Shown: positions 26,966 through 36,609, counted from the stretch's first letter. The stretch: 64,000 nt of DNA from Clostridia bacterium (GCA_017399065.1 JAFQEL010000016.1:1-64000); one strand, 5' to 3'. Translations and numbers: made by a program. The notes: a model not told the origin generated them from the letters alone.

Positions 26966-28885
26966 ATGTTATCAAAAATAATCGCATTAATAATGAGCGT
27001 TTTTTCTGTTATCTCCGCTCCGTTTGCACAGCTTTTCTCTGAAGCGGAGCTTAAAATTGAGCTTGCAAAGGGCAACTACGAAAGCCCGTATATTGTAAGA
27101 CCGCTTGAGGAGATAACCGTAAACGGCGCAGCTGTTGACGAATACTGCGTTGCAGCACCCGACGGTGCTTTATATGAAAACGCAGCAGAAACCCTTTGCG
27201 ACGAGCTTTACAAGGCTTGCGGTGCAAAGATTGATATATCTGAAAATGCAGAAAAAGCGTTTATAATCAATGAAACTCTCAGTGATAACGACAGCTTCAG
27301 CATAAGAGTTGAAAACGGAAACGTTTATATCACGGGCAGCTCTAAAGTCGGCATTTCGAGAGGTTTAGCTGCTTTTGCAGATGAAGTGTTGCTGAGTGCA
27401 GACGGCAATTACGATTTTAAAGACGGATATGAGTACTGCAAAACATTCTCCGAATATGTGACGTACGAGGAATTCGGTGCTGTCGGTGACGGTAAGGCAG
27501 ATGATTTTGACGCAATCATAAAGACGCACAAATACGCAAACGAAAACGGATTAAGCGTATTTGCAAACGAAACCGCAACGTATTACATAGGCGGCGCAAA
27601 CAAGACAGCTTACATTATGACCGACGTCAGCTGGTCAACTGCAAAGTTTATAATTGACGACACAAACGTTGAAAACAGAAGTGCATGGGTATTCAACATC
27701 GCTCCGTCTCAAAGCTCAGAAAATATTACAGGTAATGTATCCCCTCTTAAAATCGACGCAACAAACATAGGTACAACGCTTGAGAGCAAGAGTCTTGTTG
27801 TGCTTACAGATTCGAATGTAAAAAGGTACATACGCAAAGGTGCAAACCAGAACTCCGGCAGCAACCAGGCAGACGTTATAATTGTTGACGAAAGCGGAAG
27901 CATTTCGGCTGACACTCCGCTTATATGGGATTTTGATGCGGTTACTAATGCTGTAGCCTACCCTATTGACAGTGAAACACTGACCGTAAAAGGAGGCAGA
28001 TTCACAACTATCGCAAACAACGCCTCCTCAGAATACAACTATTACTCAAGGGGTATTCAGGTAAGACGCTCAAACACTGTTATTGACGATTTGTACCACG
28101 ATATTACAAATGAAGGTAAAACGGGTGCACCGTATTCAGCTTTTGTGAGCCTTTCGTGCTGTGCTGACGTAACGGTTAAAAACAGCACATTTACGGGTCA
28201 TAAAAAGTACACGACCATAGGCTCTGCAGGTACAAGCGTAACAATGGGCACATACGATATCGGAGCAGCAACATCAGTCAACGCAAGATTCATAAACTGC
28301 AAGCAGACAAACGATATAACCGACGGTGACTACTGGGGAATTGCCGGTACAAATTACTGCAAAAACCTTGTATACAACGGCTGTGCATTTTCACGCTTTG
28401 ATGCACACCAGGGTGTGCTTAACGCAACGGTTATAAACAGCGTGCTCGGTCACCACGGAATAAAGCTGATAGGCAGCGGCACTGCATTGATTGAAAACAC
28501 TATAGTTTTATCCGACAGCTTTGTTGACCTTCGCTCGGACTACGGCTCAACCTGGAACGGTGAAATGATTATACGCAACTGCGAATTTTACCCCACGGGT
28601 GTTGCAAGCCACATCATAAAAGCTGAAAACTCCGAAGACCACGATTTCGGCTACACCTGCTACCTGCCGCAGAAAATAGAGGTTGACGGCTTATTTGTAC
28701 ACAGAATGGGAACAAACTACCTTTTCAGCAAGGTAAATGATAAACATAAATCCGAGTCATACGATGCAGCATATCCGGTCGTACCGCCTCAGGAAATAAC
28801 GGTAAAGAATTACAGCAGTCTGTTTTTCGGCAAGCTTTCCGTTTCCAAGAACAAAGCAATATTCAAGGTTGAAATAACTGAATAA
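26966..28885 (+). CDS. Secreted beta-helix glycan-active protein
   Basis: 639 residues from ATG 26966, with AAAGGGTGA upstream; the in-frame GTG at 26957 lies inside that site. The N-terminus is a hydrophobic export segment (MLSKIIALIMSVFSVISAPFAQLF). An alpha/beta cap (about 30-150) precedes YEEFGAVGDGKADDFDAI near 165, the standard entry motif of pectate-lyase-3/GH28-type right-handed beta-helices. Rungs such as VTVKNSTF and MIIRNCEF continue towards the end. It follows the sialidase-like gene and ends at a strong terminator, so the two probably form an operon for a shared glycan. Catalytic residues cannot be assigned by eye. Confidence 0.75.
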   Translation: MLSKIIALIMSVFSVISAPFAQLFSEAELKIELAKGNYESPYIVRPLEEITVNGAAVDEYCVAAPDGALYENAAETLCDELYKACGAKIDISENAEKAFIINETLSDNDSFSIRVENGNVYITGSSKVGISRGLAAFADEVLLSADGNYDFKDGYEYCKTFSEYVTYEEFGAVGDGKADDFDAIIKTHKYANENGLSVFANETATYYIGGANKTAYIMTDVSWSTAKFIIDDTNVENRSAWVFNIAPSQSSENITGNVSPLKIDATNIGTTLESKSLVVLTDSNVKRYIRKGANQNSGSNQADVIIVDESGSISADTPLIWDFDAVTNAVAYPIDSETLTVKGGRFTTIANNASSEYNYYSRGIQVRRSNTVIDDLYHDITNEGKTGAPYSAFVSLSCCADVTVKNSTFTGHKKYTTIGSAGTSVTMGTYDIGAATSVNARFINCKQTNDITDGDYWGIAGTNYCKNLVYNGCAFSRFDAHQGVLNATVINSVLGHHGIKLIGSGTALIENTIVLSDSFVDLRSDYGSTWNGEMIIRNCEFYPTGVASHIIKAENSEDHDFGYTCYLPQKIEVDGLFVHRMGTNYLFSKVNDKHKSESYDAAYPVVPPQEITVKNYSSLFFGKLSVSKNKAIFKVEITE

Positions 28886-28892
28886 ACTCAAC

Positions 28893-28925
28893 AAAAAACC
28901 GAGGTTTCTCAACCTCGGTTTTTTT
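28893..28925. terminator. Bidirectional intrinsic terminator
   Basis: AAAACCGAGGTT and AACCTCGGTTTT around a TCTC loop, with T-run on the plus side and A-run on the other, between convergent units. Confidence 0.9.
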
Positions 28926-29922
28926 ATGCCATTGTTTTCAGCATTTCTTTTGTTACTTCGTATTTTGATTCACTGCCCGACACATATCGGTCAAGCTCAT
29001 CAATCATATAGTAAGCCATACGGTGAGTTTCGTTGCCCATACTGCCTGCGATATGCGGAGTGAGTATGGCATTAGGGCACCAGAAGAGAGGGCTTGTAAA
29101 CGGTGCTCGCTCGTTTTTCAATACATCTGCGACAACAGTTATTGACGGATGACGAATAAGATTTTTGGCAAGCGCCAATTCGTCAACCTGGTCTCCCCTG
29201 CCTGTATTTATAAAGGTAGAATATTTTTGCATCAGCTTGAAGTGCTTGGCATTCAAGATATTTTTCAGTTCTTTTTTGTTGGCGAGATGATTGCTTATAA
29301 CAAGACACTTACTGAAAATTGTTTCAAGGTCGGTAAGAGTTACGCCGAGATCTTCTGCTTTCTCTTCACTGCAGAATGGGTCATAAGCCAAAACCTCAAC
29401 ATCATAGTCTTTGAGCTTTTCCGCTACTCCCGAGCCGATTACGCCGAGGCCGATAAGACCGACTTTAATGCCGAAATTGCCTTTACAGTGCTGAGTGTGA
29501 TTAAAAGAAGACGGCAGGCATATACGGTAACGCTTTGCACCCTGATAAAAGCCTTTGGAGGCAAGCAGAATCTGTGATACGGTATATTCGATTACAGGTA
29601 CGGCATTTGCGGCAAAAGCACTGAAAACCCTTACACCACTATCAAGAAAAGGTCTTGCAAAATACTGTACCGAACCTGCAGCATAAAACACGCATTTAAG
29701 GTTGGGCATATATTTTTTTATTTCTTCTTCGCTGAAAGTCGGCATACCCCAGGTAGAAAAAGCTATTTCAGCTTCGGCAAGAAAATCTTTATGATTTTCG
29801 ATATTTTTTCTGTCGATAAGTTCAGCAGAAATCTCACCGTAATTCTTAATTCTGTTTATTGCTTCATCGGGAAAAACAAGGTTAAATTTATCCTTATTTT
29901 CACCGAGTAATGCTATTTTCAT
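28924..29922 (-). CDS. D-isomer-specific 2-hydroxyacid dehydrogenase
   Basis: 332 residues, GAGGTGA 6 bp before ATG. The NAD-binding Rossmann motif is GLIGLGVIGSG (about 155-165), followed by an Asp (AYDPF) that favours NAD over NADP. The catalytic triad is in place: Arg in INTGRGDQVDE, the Glu in LKNERAPFTSPLF and His in LTPHIAGSM. The enzyme interconverts a 2-keto acid and a D-2-hydroxy acid. It is the last gene of a five-gene operon with an isomerase and three oxidoreductases, so the substrate is probably a sugar-acid or cyclic-acid derivative. Exact specificity is unknown. Confidence 0.88.
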   Translation of the reverse strand: MKIALLGENKDKFNLVFPDEAINRIKNYGEISAELIDRKNIENHKDFLAEAEIAFSTWGMPTFSEEEIKKYMPNLKCVFYAAGSVQYFARPFLDSGVRVFSAFAANAVPVIEYTVSQILLASKGFYQGAKRYRICLPSSFNHTQHCKGNFGIKVGLIGLGVIGSGVAEKLKDYDVEVLAYDPFCSEEKAEDLGVTLTDLETIFSKCLVISNHLANKKELKNILNAKHFKLMQKYSTFINTGRGDQVDELALAKNLIRHPSITVVADVLKNERAPFTSPLFWCPNAILTPHIAGSMGNETHRMAYYMIDELDRYVSGSESKYEVTKEMLKTMA

Positions 29923-29933
29923 TGTTTTTCACC

Positions 29934-30677
29934 TCAATGGCTGCTCAGTTTTTCAACATCCTTATATAATACGGCTTCGCTGTCAAAATCGACAAATTCA
30001 ACCATAACGATACCGTCAAAGCCTTTTGTCTCAAGCTTGGTAAGAAGCTTATCTATATAGTATTTATCCTTCTTCTTAAACTTCTGCTCTTTTTTCAGGT
30101 CACGATATGACACGTGCACGTTTTCGATAAACTCAAAGGTTCTGTCAATTCGGTCAAGATCATACTCCAAGCGGCAATATCTGGACTGAAAATACGTTTT
30201 GAAATTATCCTTTTTCAAATCATTCCTTATACGCAAAAACGCATCGGTATTATTATTGAAGGTGTTATCGTGACACTCAGGACAGACAAGAAGAGAATAC
30301 TTTTTTGCAATATCACACATCTTTTTTGTGTTATTAAGGAGAGTAAGATATTCGCTGTCATTCGTTTCTTCGCTGTCTTTTTTGCCGAGCCATATTCTGA
30401 TTGAAGCCGCACTCATTACGGAAGCGATTTCACATATTTCTGTCCACTGTGCCTCATCATATTCTGCACTGTTGAAATAGCTGCCGTACGAACTGATTTT
30501 TACACCTTCGTTGTCACATATTGATTTGACAATGCGTGCTTCCTCGGTATTTTTTATATGGACGTCTCCGCCCCATTCGATGTATTCAATACCTGCTTTT
30601 TTTGCAATCAACACCACTTGGGCGGCACTCTTTTTTCGAAAAGTAACACTGCAAAGACCAAGTTTAAAACTGTTCAT
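29934..30677 (-). CDS. Sugar phosphate isomerase/epimerase-type TIM barrel
   Basis: 247 residues of the xylose-isomerase-like/AP-endonuclease-2 fold. It starts with the LGLCSVTFR strand and KAGIEYIEWGGDVH. Metal ligands are likely in VCPECHDN near 140, ENVHVSYRD near 200 and VMVEFVDF near 232, the E-H-E arrangement of the family. AAGGAT precedes ATG. It lies 11 bp from the dehydrogenase and 5 bp from the flavoprotein gene. Members act as epimerases, isomerases, hydroxypyruvate isomerases or 3-dehydroshikimate dehydratases; the sequence does not choose among these. Confidence 0.8.
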   Translation of the reverse strand: MNSFKLGLCSVTFRKKSAAQVVLIAKKAGIEYIEWGGDVHIKNTEEARIVKSICDNEGVKISSYGSYFNSAEYDEAQWTEICEIASVMSAASIRIWLGKKDSEETNDSEYLTLLNNTKKMCDIAKKYSLLVCPECHDNTFNNNTDAFLRIRNDLKKDNFKTYFQSRYCRLEYDLDRIDRTFEFIENVHVSYRDLKKEQKFKKKDKYYIDKLLTKLETKGFDGIVMVEFVDFDSEAVLYKDVEKLSSH

Positions 30678-30682
30678 AATGG

Positions 30683-32455
30683 TTATCCTTCGTTTATTTT
30701 ACTTAAATAATATTCAAAGCTCTTTTGTTCATACGGCACGGGTGAGGCTTTAATAAATTCAGCCTGACCGTCTTTTGTAACAGTAAGATAATCTCTGTAA
30801 TTTCTATTTTCTGCTACCGTTTTACCGTCTTTGATAAAAACAGCACCGCCTCGGCTGCCTGTTTCTGGACATTCTGCAATTATTGATTCAAGAAGAGCTT
30901 TCATACTGACGAACATATCGTGGTCACGGTAGTAATCAGCAAAGCTTCTGTGCCTTTGCGGATATGACTCAAGCACGGCACTGATTTCAGCAAGAAGAGC
31001 AACACAGCCCTCATAATCACGCTTGAAAGAAGCGACCTGACTCATTTTTGTTCTGAAGTGAGAATAATCGGTATCGGGACATATTTCAATGTTTTTATCT
31101 TCTGTTTCAAAGGTTACATTTTTATTTTGGATTGACGGCTTATTCTTAATATGCTTTGCCGCCATAAGACCGCCGACCTGAGTATCGTTAAGTGCAGAGC
31201 CGCCCGGTCTTGAAAGGCCGAATGTACCTGCCGCTTCGCCGATGACGTAAAGCCCCTTTATACCAGTTTCAAAATTATTGTCGGTATAAACACCGCCGTT
31301 GTTGTGCTGGGCACATACGGCAATACGAAGTTTATCCGTATGCAGGTCTATGCCATGCCTGAGATAGACATTGATAGCCTTGCTGTTGAGTTTTTCGAGT
31401 CTTTCTATAGGTATATCGGCATAACAGTCTGCGTTTAACATATAATTCTTTGCTTCATCGCAGAGCTTTTCAAAAGAAAAACCATAAGGATTGCGTGTAT
31501 AATCGAGGTAAACCATCCTGCCTTTTAGCATCTCGTTATGCACTGCAAGATCAATTGCCGAGCTTTCTTCGGCTCTTTCAGACGAAAACGGCCACTGATA
31601 GCCTTTGAGGAAAACAAAGCTGTACGCCTTATTGATATCGTCAAAATAATCGGACAGAAAATCGTATTCGTAGCCATCACTGTCAACGCTGACAAACCTC
31701 GGCACGACCTGCATAAAGCTGCCCGAAACATTCCAGCGGAAATCAACGGAAGCTAAACCGTACTGCCACTGTGTAAAGTTACACAGCCTTACGCCAGCTT
31801 TTATGAGCACACCCGTCATACCATGCTGTGACTCAGGGTAAACGCTGTCCTGATAAATACAGGCAGGAGCACCTGTGGCGCAGATTACGTTTTCAGCATA
31901 GATATCTTTGAGTTTCTCGTTGACAAGGCTGTATACTCTGACACCGTAAGCTATATCATTTTCGGTTAATATCTGAGTCACAAGCAGATTATCAAAAACG
32001 GGAGTTTTGTTATCTTCTGTAACAACCTTTTCAAGCTTCTCGGTCATAATTTTTGAGGTAAGAGGACCGACAGAGGTTGCACGTAAGGTATTGTCGTGGT
32101 CGGTTTTATATCCCGGATAACAGCCGTATTTATCGGTAGGAAATTCAACACCGTAATTGCAAAGACGAAGAAAGCATTTACTGCTGTTGACAGCTTCAAT
32201 ATACATTTTTTCGCCGTCGCAGGAGCCGCCCGAAAACATATCGGATGCCATTTTATACGGGCTGTCGGGAGTGATTCCGTCCATTGAAAGCTTATAGTAG
32301 GTCTGCTTATCGCTACCCGTGTTTCTGGAAGTGCCCGAAAGGCGGTTTTCGGTAACTATGGCTATATCTTTTATCCCTTCTCGATAAAGCCAGTCAGCCG
32401 CACTGTAAGCGGCGGCACCGCTGCCTATTATAAGACATTTATATATTTTTCTCAT
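30683..32455 (-). CDS. FAD-binding fumarate-reductase-like flavoprotein
   Basis: 590 residues. The FAD motif IIGSGAAAYSAAD is at residues 9-21. TSRNTGSDKQTYYKL resembles the S-G-x-N succinate dehydrogenase/L-aspartate oxidase loop. GLYVIGEAAGTFGLSRPGGSALNDTQVGG near 425 is the second FAD block. The ATG overlaps the stop of the SDR gene (ATGA), showing coupled translation. Family members reduce or oxidise C-C bonds of carboxylates or enones. Together with the Old Yellow Enzyme gene in the same operon this points to reduction of an unsaturated substrate; which one is not evident. Confidence 0.82.
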   Translation of the reverse strand: MRKIYKCLIIGSGAAAYSAADWLYREGIKDIAIVTENRLSGTSRNTGSDKQTYYKLSMDGITPDSPYKMASDMFSGGSCDGEKMYIEAVNSSKCFLRLCNYGVEFPTDKYGCYPGYKTDHDNTLRATSVGPLTSKIMTEKLEKVVTEDNKTPVFDNLLVTQILTENDIAYGVRVYSLVNEKLKDIYAENVICATGAPACIYQDSVYPESQHGMTGVLIKAGVRLCNFTQWQYGLASVDFRWNVSGSFMQVVPRFVSVDSDGYEYDFLSDYFDDINKAYSFVFLKGYQWPFSSERAEESSAIDLAVHNEMLKGRMVYLDYTRNPYGFSFEKLCDEAKNYMLNADCYADIPIERLEKLNSKAINVYLRHGIDLHTDKLRIAVCAQHNNGGVYTDNNFETGIKGLYVIGEAAGTFGLSRPGGSALNDTQVGGLMAAKHIKNKPSIQNKNVTFETEDKNIEICPDTDYSHFRTKMSQVASFKRDYEGCVALLAEISAVLESYPQRHRSFADYYRDHDMFVSMKALLESIIAECPETGSRGGAVFIKDGKTVAENRNYRDYLTVTKDGQAEFIKASPVPYEQKSFEYYLSKINEG

Positions 32456-33189
32456 AAGCGCCTCACGTTAAATCCGCCGTCACAGTCGATAACCGTGCCT
32501 GTGCAGAAATCAAAATTGCCGAGTGCTATGGAGCTGACACATTTTGCAACATCCTCGGGCTGACCCATTCTGTTTATCGGTGTAATACCGTCAGCAATGA
32601 GCTTTTCATACTTTTCTTTAACCTTTGCGGTCATATCCGTTTCGATTATGCCGGGTCTTATCTCAATAACGCTCACACCGTGCTCCGCAAGCCTTGCCGC
32701 AAAGAGCTTGGTTATCATAGATATACCTGCTTTTGAAATGCAGTACTCTCCCCTATTGACAGAAGCCGTATAGGCAGACATAGAGGAAATATTGACGATT
32801 CTTGCTTTTTTATTTTTGATAAGCAAAGGTGTAAGCTCCTGTGTAACAAAAAAAGTACCCTTAAGGTTTATATTAAGCAGATAGTCGAATTCTTCGGGAG
32901 TAACCTCAAGGATATCTTTTCGCTCACGAGGTGCAACACCTGCATTATTTACGAGCAGGTCGATACTGCCGTAGGTTTCATCAACAAAACGAAAAAGTCT
33001 TTTTCTGTCATCATCAAAAGAAATATCACACGGATAAAAAACAACATTTTTTCCGTAAATATCTCTGAGCCTTTTGATATCATCCATACCGCTTCTGGAC
33101 GTAATCACAACAGTGTAATCTATTTTAAGCAATTCTTCAACAATTGCCTTTCCTATACCTCTGTTGCCGCCTGTTACGATTGCAACCAT
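32452..33189 (-). CDS. SDR-family NAD(P)-dependent oxidoreductase (FabG-like)
   Basis: 245 residues, typical classical SDR length. It has TGGNRGIGKAI (6-16) for cofactor, LVNNAGVAPRE near 85, the catalytic Ser in IVNISSMSAYTAS, YCISKAG (Tyr and Lys) near 148 and the FabG-style end GTVIDCDGGFNV. GAGGTGA precedes ATG. It is the second gene of the redox operon. It probably interconverts a keto and a hydroxy group on the same pathway intermediate as its neighbours; a role in fatty-acid synthesis is unlikely given the context. Confidence 0.87.
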   Translation of the reverse strand: MVAIVTGGNRGIGKAIVEELLKIDYTVVITSRSGMDDIKRLRDIYGKNVVFYPCDISFDDDRKRLFRFVDETYGSIDLLVNNAGVAPRERKDILEVTPEEFDYLLNINLKGTFFVTQELTPLLIKNKKARIVNISSMSAYTASVNRGEYCISKAGISMITKLFAARLAEHGVSVIEIRPGIIETDMTAKVKEKYEKLIADGITPINRMGQPEDVAKCVSSIALGNFDFCTGTVIDCDGGFNVRRL

Positions 33190-33202
33190 AGCTTTTCACC
33201 TC

Positions 33203-34426
33203 TTATTTTTTCAGTACAAACTTGTTGTAATAAGGCATATATGTTTCGCTGTCCCTTATAACACAGCCTGCTACCGTACCTGCACGCATAAGCTCTGAGC
33301 ACTTACCGCACTTGATGCAGACCTTATTTTTATCGAGAGAGCCTGTTTCAAGATAATCTTTATAGAATGTGGGATAGGCAAAAGTCATTCTGCCGAAGCC
33401 TGCAAAGTCGCCTATGCCGTTTGAAAGCAGATATTCCGCGTAATTTACGGCGTTTTCCCCCTCATACGAGAGTGCGGAAACAGCAAAATTTATATCGGGA
33501 AAAGAATCTGTAATCTCTTTTGTTACATCATAAACACGCTTCATACCGATTTTACCGTCCTCGGGTGATTTGATCGAATACGGGCGGTTGATATGAGGAA
33601 TAAGATATGGATTACCTATAGTGAGATTTATAAGCTCTATACCTTTTTCTTTTAATTTTTTAATAATCTGTTTTGTTTCGGTGAGGTCAATATCTTCCTT
33701 TTCATTTACACCGAAGCCGTAGCCGTAAGGGAAACAGTCGCAGGCATTGAGCCTTGTGGTGACAAAAGCCTTATCGCCTGCAGCAGCTTTTACCGCATCG
33801 ATACAGTCAAAATAAAGCCTTATGCGGTTTTCGAGACTGCCGCCGTAATCACCCTCACGCTCATAAGCACTTAAAAGCTCGTTGAAAAGATATCCGTGAC
33901 AGCACTTGACATCGATGCCGTCGAAGCCTGCCTCAGCAGCGAGCTTTGCCGCTTTTGAATACATAGCAGGAATTGTTGAAAGGTACTCATCGGTTGCAAC
34001 AGTAAACGGCTGATTTTCCTTGCCCTTTTCCCAGAGTGAGTTTCTGTAGGCAACGATAGGCTCCGGGATACCGTTTGGCTTGCTGTAACGTCCGCTGTGA
34101 GTGAGCTGAACGATTACAACAGGCTCAAATCCGTGAAGGCTCATTGATTTTGTCTTGATTTCGCTTACGATATTTTTAAAGCTTTCAACCGTATTTTCGT
34201 TTATGTAAAGCTGACGCGGATTGGCTCTGCCCTCGTTACACACTGCGGCAGCCTCAAACCAGATAATACCCGGCGCACCCTCGGCAAAACGCATATATCT
34301 GCGGAAGGTCAGCCCGTCAATCGCACCGTCTGCCGTACCGTCGCAGCCCTCCATAGGCTGAAAAAGTATTCTGTTGCTGACTCTTCTGCCGTAGATATCT
34401 ATTGGTGTATCAAGTATATTTTTCAT
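33203..34426 (-). CDS. NADH:flavin oxidoreductase (Old Yellow Enzyme) with Cys cluster
   Basis: 407 residues, first gene of the operon, GAGGTGAAGG before ATG. The FMN TIM-barrel is shown by RVSNRILFQPMEG (14-26), QLTHSGRYS, FDGIDVKCCHGYLFNELLS near 180 and YGGSLENRIRL near 205. A C-terminal CIKCGKCSELMRAGTVAGC segment supplies four cysteines that could bind a 4Fe-4S cluster, as in the 2-enoate reductase/trimethylamine dehydrogenase class. These enzymes reduce activated C=C bonds. The usual C-terminal NADH/FAD domains are absent, so the operon's separate 590-residue flavoprotein may supply electrons. Confidence 0.87.
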   Translation of the reverse strand: MKNILDTPIDIYGRRVSNRILFQPMEGCDGTADGAIDGLTFRRYMRFAEGAPGIIWFEAAAVCNEGRANPRQLYINENTVESFKNIVSEIKTKSMSLHGFEPVVIVQLTHSGRYSKPNGIPEPIVAYRNSLWEKGKENQPFTVATDEYLSTIPAMYSKAAKLAAEAGFDGIDVKCCHGYLFNELLSAYEREGDYGGSLENRIRLYFDCIDAVKAAAGDKAFVTTRLNACDCFPYGYGFGVNEKEDIDLTETKQIIKKLKEKGIELINLTIGNPYLIPHINRPYSIKSPEDGKIGMKRVYDVTKEITDSFPDINFAVSALSYEGENAVNYAEYLLSNGIGDFAGFGRMTFAYPTFYKDYLETGSLDKNKVCIKCGKCSELMRAGTVAGCVIRDSETYMPYYNKFVLKK

Positions 34427-34495
34427 ACCTTCACCTCAACTTGATTTATGTATTTAATTTATCATTTTATTATTATAAATGCAAGAGTAAAAGAA

Positions 34496-34528
34496 AGAAG
34501 ATGAGTTGTAAAAAACAGCTCATCTTCT
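34496..34528 (-). terminator. Intrinsic terminator of the XRE regulator gene
   Basis: AGAAGATGAG and CTCATCTTCT around a 13-base loop. The minus strand continues TTCTTTTAC. Confidence 0.65.
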
Positions 34529-34553
34529 CAACTTTTTCAAAATATATCGATAT

Positions 34554-35633
34554 TCAGCTCAGCATGGAAATGATTTCTTTGAATTCTTCGGTTTCTTTAA
34601 ATCTGTCGGAGAGCGGATAAGTTTTTGTCAGAAGCTCTTTTACTCTGCTTTTGGCAACAAAGGTACTGCCGAGAGTGAATTTATCAAACTCTTTGCCTTT
34701 AAACATAACGGAATTCATAACTGTGATTCTGTCCATACTGTCAAATTTAACTGCAAGCTCAGCGTTTTTTCTGAAATTAACAAGAGCCTTTAAGTCATCT
34801 CCGACAAGATGATATTTCATACCGATATGACCGTACAGATTCATTACTGTCCGCCACATTTTGCCGTAGTTTCCGTCATCATAAATAAACTCAAGCAGCT
34901 CAGCCTCTTTTTCGGATGCCTCAATCTGCCACTTGTCGGTACACTCCTCGCAGTAATACCAGTGATGAGTGAAAAGCGTTAACCTGAGCAAAAAGTTTTC
35001 TTCTATTGAATTCTGAATTTTTACGTCATGATCGGGATGATTTTCGGGATAAAAAGTACAGAACATTTCGCGGCTGTCACGCATATCGGGCATTTCTCGG
35101 ATAATCTTTTCGCATTTTTCAAACATAACATCCGAGTTCTCTGAATTTAATTGCGAACGGTAAAACTCAATCATTACTCTTTTGGCTTTTATTCTTATTC
35201 TGTCATCGGTGCAGTTTTGCTGTATGTTATTGTATATAGCAAATACTTCTGAAGAAACAGACGGTAAATCTTCTGAAAACCTTACAAGACAGCCGAAGTA
35301 TCTGATCAATACTCTGAAATCATTCGGATATTTTGCTTTTAAAGCGGTAATAATCTGCCACATCATTTTTTCATCGGTATAATTATCGTATTCCGCAATT
35401 TTTGAAACTATTTCGTGTTCGTTCTCCGATTTATGGACACCGAGCAGCTCATCGACGCTGACCTTAAAAAAACCTGCAATTTCAGGAAGCATAGTTATAT
35501 CGGGGTAGCTTTCTCCCCTCTCCCAATTACTTACGCTCTGAAACGTTACGCCCAGAAACTCTGCAAGAATTTCCTGAGTAAGCTTTCTCTCAAGCCGTAA
35601 CCTTTTGATATTTTTGCCCAAATAAACAGTCAT
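34554..35633 (-). CDS. XRE-family transcriptional regulator with long C-terminal helical domain
   Basis: 359 residues from ATG 35633, which has GAGGTGA 8 bp upstream; the longer upstream frame has no ribosome site. Residues 1-60 are a Cro/C1 helix-turn-helix (IKRLRLERKLTQEILAEFLGV, then FQSVSNWERGESYPDI). The remainder is helical with repeats of about 35-40 residues that look TPR-like (MIEFYRSQLN, WRTVMNLYGHIG, LVNFRKNAELAVK), the design of Rgg/PlcR-type or DUF-tailed sensors. It lies upstream of the redox operon in the same orientation but behind its own terminator, so a link to that operon is only contextual. Confidence 0.85.
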   Translation of the reverse strand: MTVYLGKNIKRLRLERKLTQEILAEFLGVTFQSVSNWERGESYPDITMLPEIAGFFKVSVDELLGVHKSENEHEIVSKIAEYDNYTDEKMMWQIITALKAKYPNDFRVLIRYFGCLVRFSEDLPSVSSEVFAIYNNIQQNCTDDRIRIKAKRVMIEFYRSQLNSENSDVMFEKCEKIIREMPDMRDSREMFCTFYPENHPDHDVKIQNSIEENFLLRLTLFTHHWYYCEECTDKWQIEASEKEAELLEFIYDDGNYGKMWRTVMNLYGHIGMKYHLVGDDLKALVNFRKNAELAVKFDSMDRITVMNSVMFKGKEFDKFTLGSTFVAKSRVKELLTKTYPLSDRFKETEEFKEIISMLS

Positions 35634-35835
35634 TACTTTATCACCTCGTATCAGATTGGCTGACCGGTCTGTTAATATAATACAGCATACAACTATCAAA
35701 GGCAATAAAACGTTCTTTGAACCAAACTCAAAAGCTGATTGAAATTTTCAAGATATCTAAAACTACATAAAAGAAACACCGACAATTTTGAACTGCCCGG
35801 TGCATAATTTTAAATTGTCTGATTAATTACCGGAT

Positions 35836-36465
35836 CTATTTTTTGGAAGACGACCTTTTTTTAGTTATTACCGTGCTGACGATAAGAATTAATAAAACAA
35901 TCCAAATTCCGTAGCCCCAAAGCAGATGATAAGTATATCCGGGTGTGTAAATTATAGGATTAAATATCATAAGCAGATTAATTCTGCTGATAAAAGGAAA
36001 AACGGTAATAAGGACAATATAGGTAGCCCAGAAAGTTATAAGCCAAGGGTGCTTTATGTTTGATGCCAGAAGAATACCAAGTAATACAACAGCACCGGGT
36101 ATAATGGCCGCTATATATCCACCTGTGATAATCATAATAAATGCCAACACGGAAAACAGTACGGCAAGAACTATACCAACGTATTTCCTTACTATTTTTT
36201 CGCTGACTTTTGATTGGTTACCGTTATCTTCTTTAACATGAATATATATCGGTTCGTTTACGCCTTCCTCGCCCTTCAAAATATAATCTATTGACACTTT
36301 AAAAATTTCACTTAGCTGAACAAGCTTTTCCGTTTCCGGCATACACATACCGTTCTCCCATTTTGAAACCGTCTGCCTTGAAACGTTAAGCTTGTCTGCA
36401 AGATCACCCTGTGATAAATTTTTGCCGTTTCTGAGCTTATAAATTCTTTCGCCAAAGTTTGTCAT
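35836..36465 (-). CDS. XRE regulator fused to membrane segments
   Basis: 209 residues from ATG 36465 (AAAGGAG at 9 bp; the ATG at 36471 is too close to it). Residues 1-65 are a classic HTH_3 (LRNGKNLSQGDLADKLNVSRQTVSKWENG). A charged linker leads to four or five hydrophobic segments (IVLAVLFSVLAFIMIITGGY; AAIIPGAVVLLGILLA; LITFWATYIVLITVF; IWIVLLILIVSTVI) and a basic tail. This membrane-tethered XRE layout is common in Firmicutes, where it may sense envelope state. A palindrome at 36540-36554 upstream is a plausible operator. Confidence 0.85.
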   Translation of the reverse strand: MTNFGERIYKLRNGKNLSQGDLADKLNVSRQTVSKWENGMCMPETEKLVQLSEIFKVSIDYILKGEEGVNEPIYIHVKEDNGNQSKVSEKIVRKYVGIVLAVLFSVLAFIMIITGGYIAAIIPGAVVLLGILLASNIKHPWLITFWATYIVLITVFPFISRINLLMIFNPIIYTPGYTYHLLWGYGIWIVLLILIVSTVITKKRSSSKK

Positions 36466-36539
36466 AAACATCAGCTCCTTTCGAATTTATTTTATCACAG
36501 CAGAGGTATTTGTGTCTATCAACATCAGTTTATAATTTA

Positions 36540-36554
36540 GCAACCTCAGGTTGC
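36540..36554. promoter_or_regulatory. Palindrome upstream of the membrane XRE gene
   Basis: GCAACCTCAGGTTGC is a 15-bp dyad. A related half-site (CAACATCAGTT) lies about 20 bp closer to the gene. It is a candidate operator for autoregulation. Confidence 0.45.
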
Positions 36555-36609
36555 ACATTAAGATTCTTACTAAAAAAATTGCAAACAGCAAACTGCCTGA
36601 TGATATTTA

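Noticed and set aside
28924-34426. Redox operon as bile-acid (bai) or daidzein-reduction cluster
   Set aside because: OYE and SDR members are shared, but the isomerase and hydroxyacid dehydrogenase do not fit those gene sets, and no CoA ligase or racemase is present.
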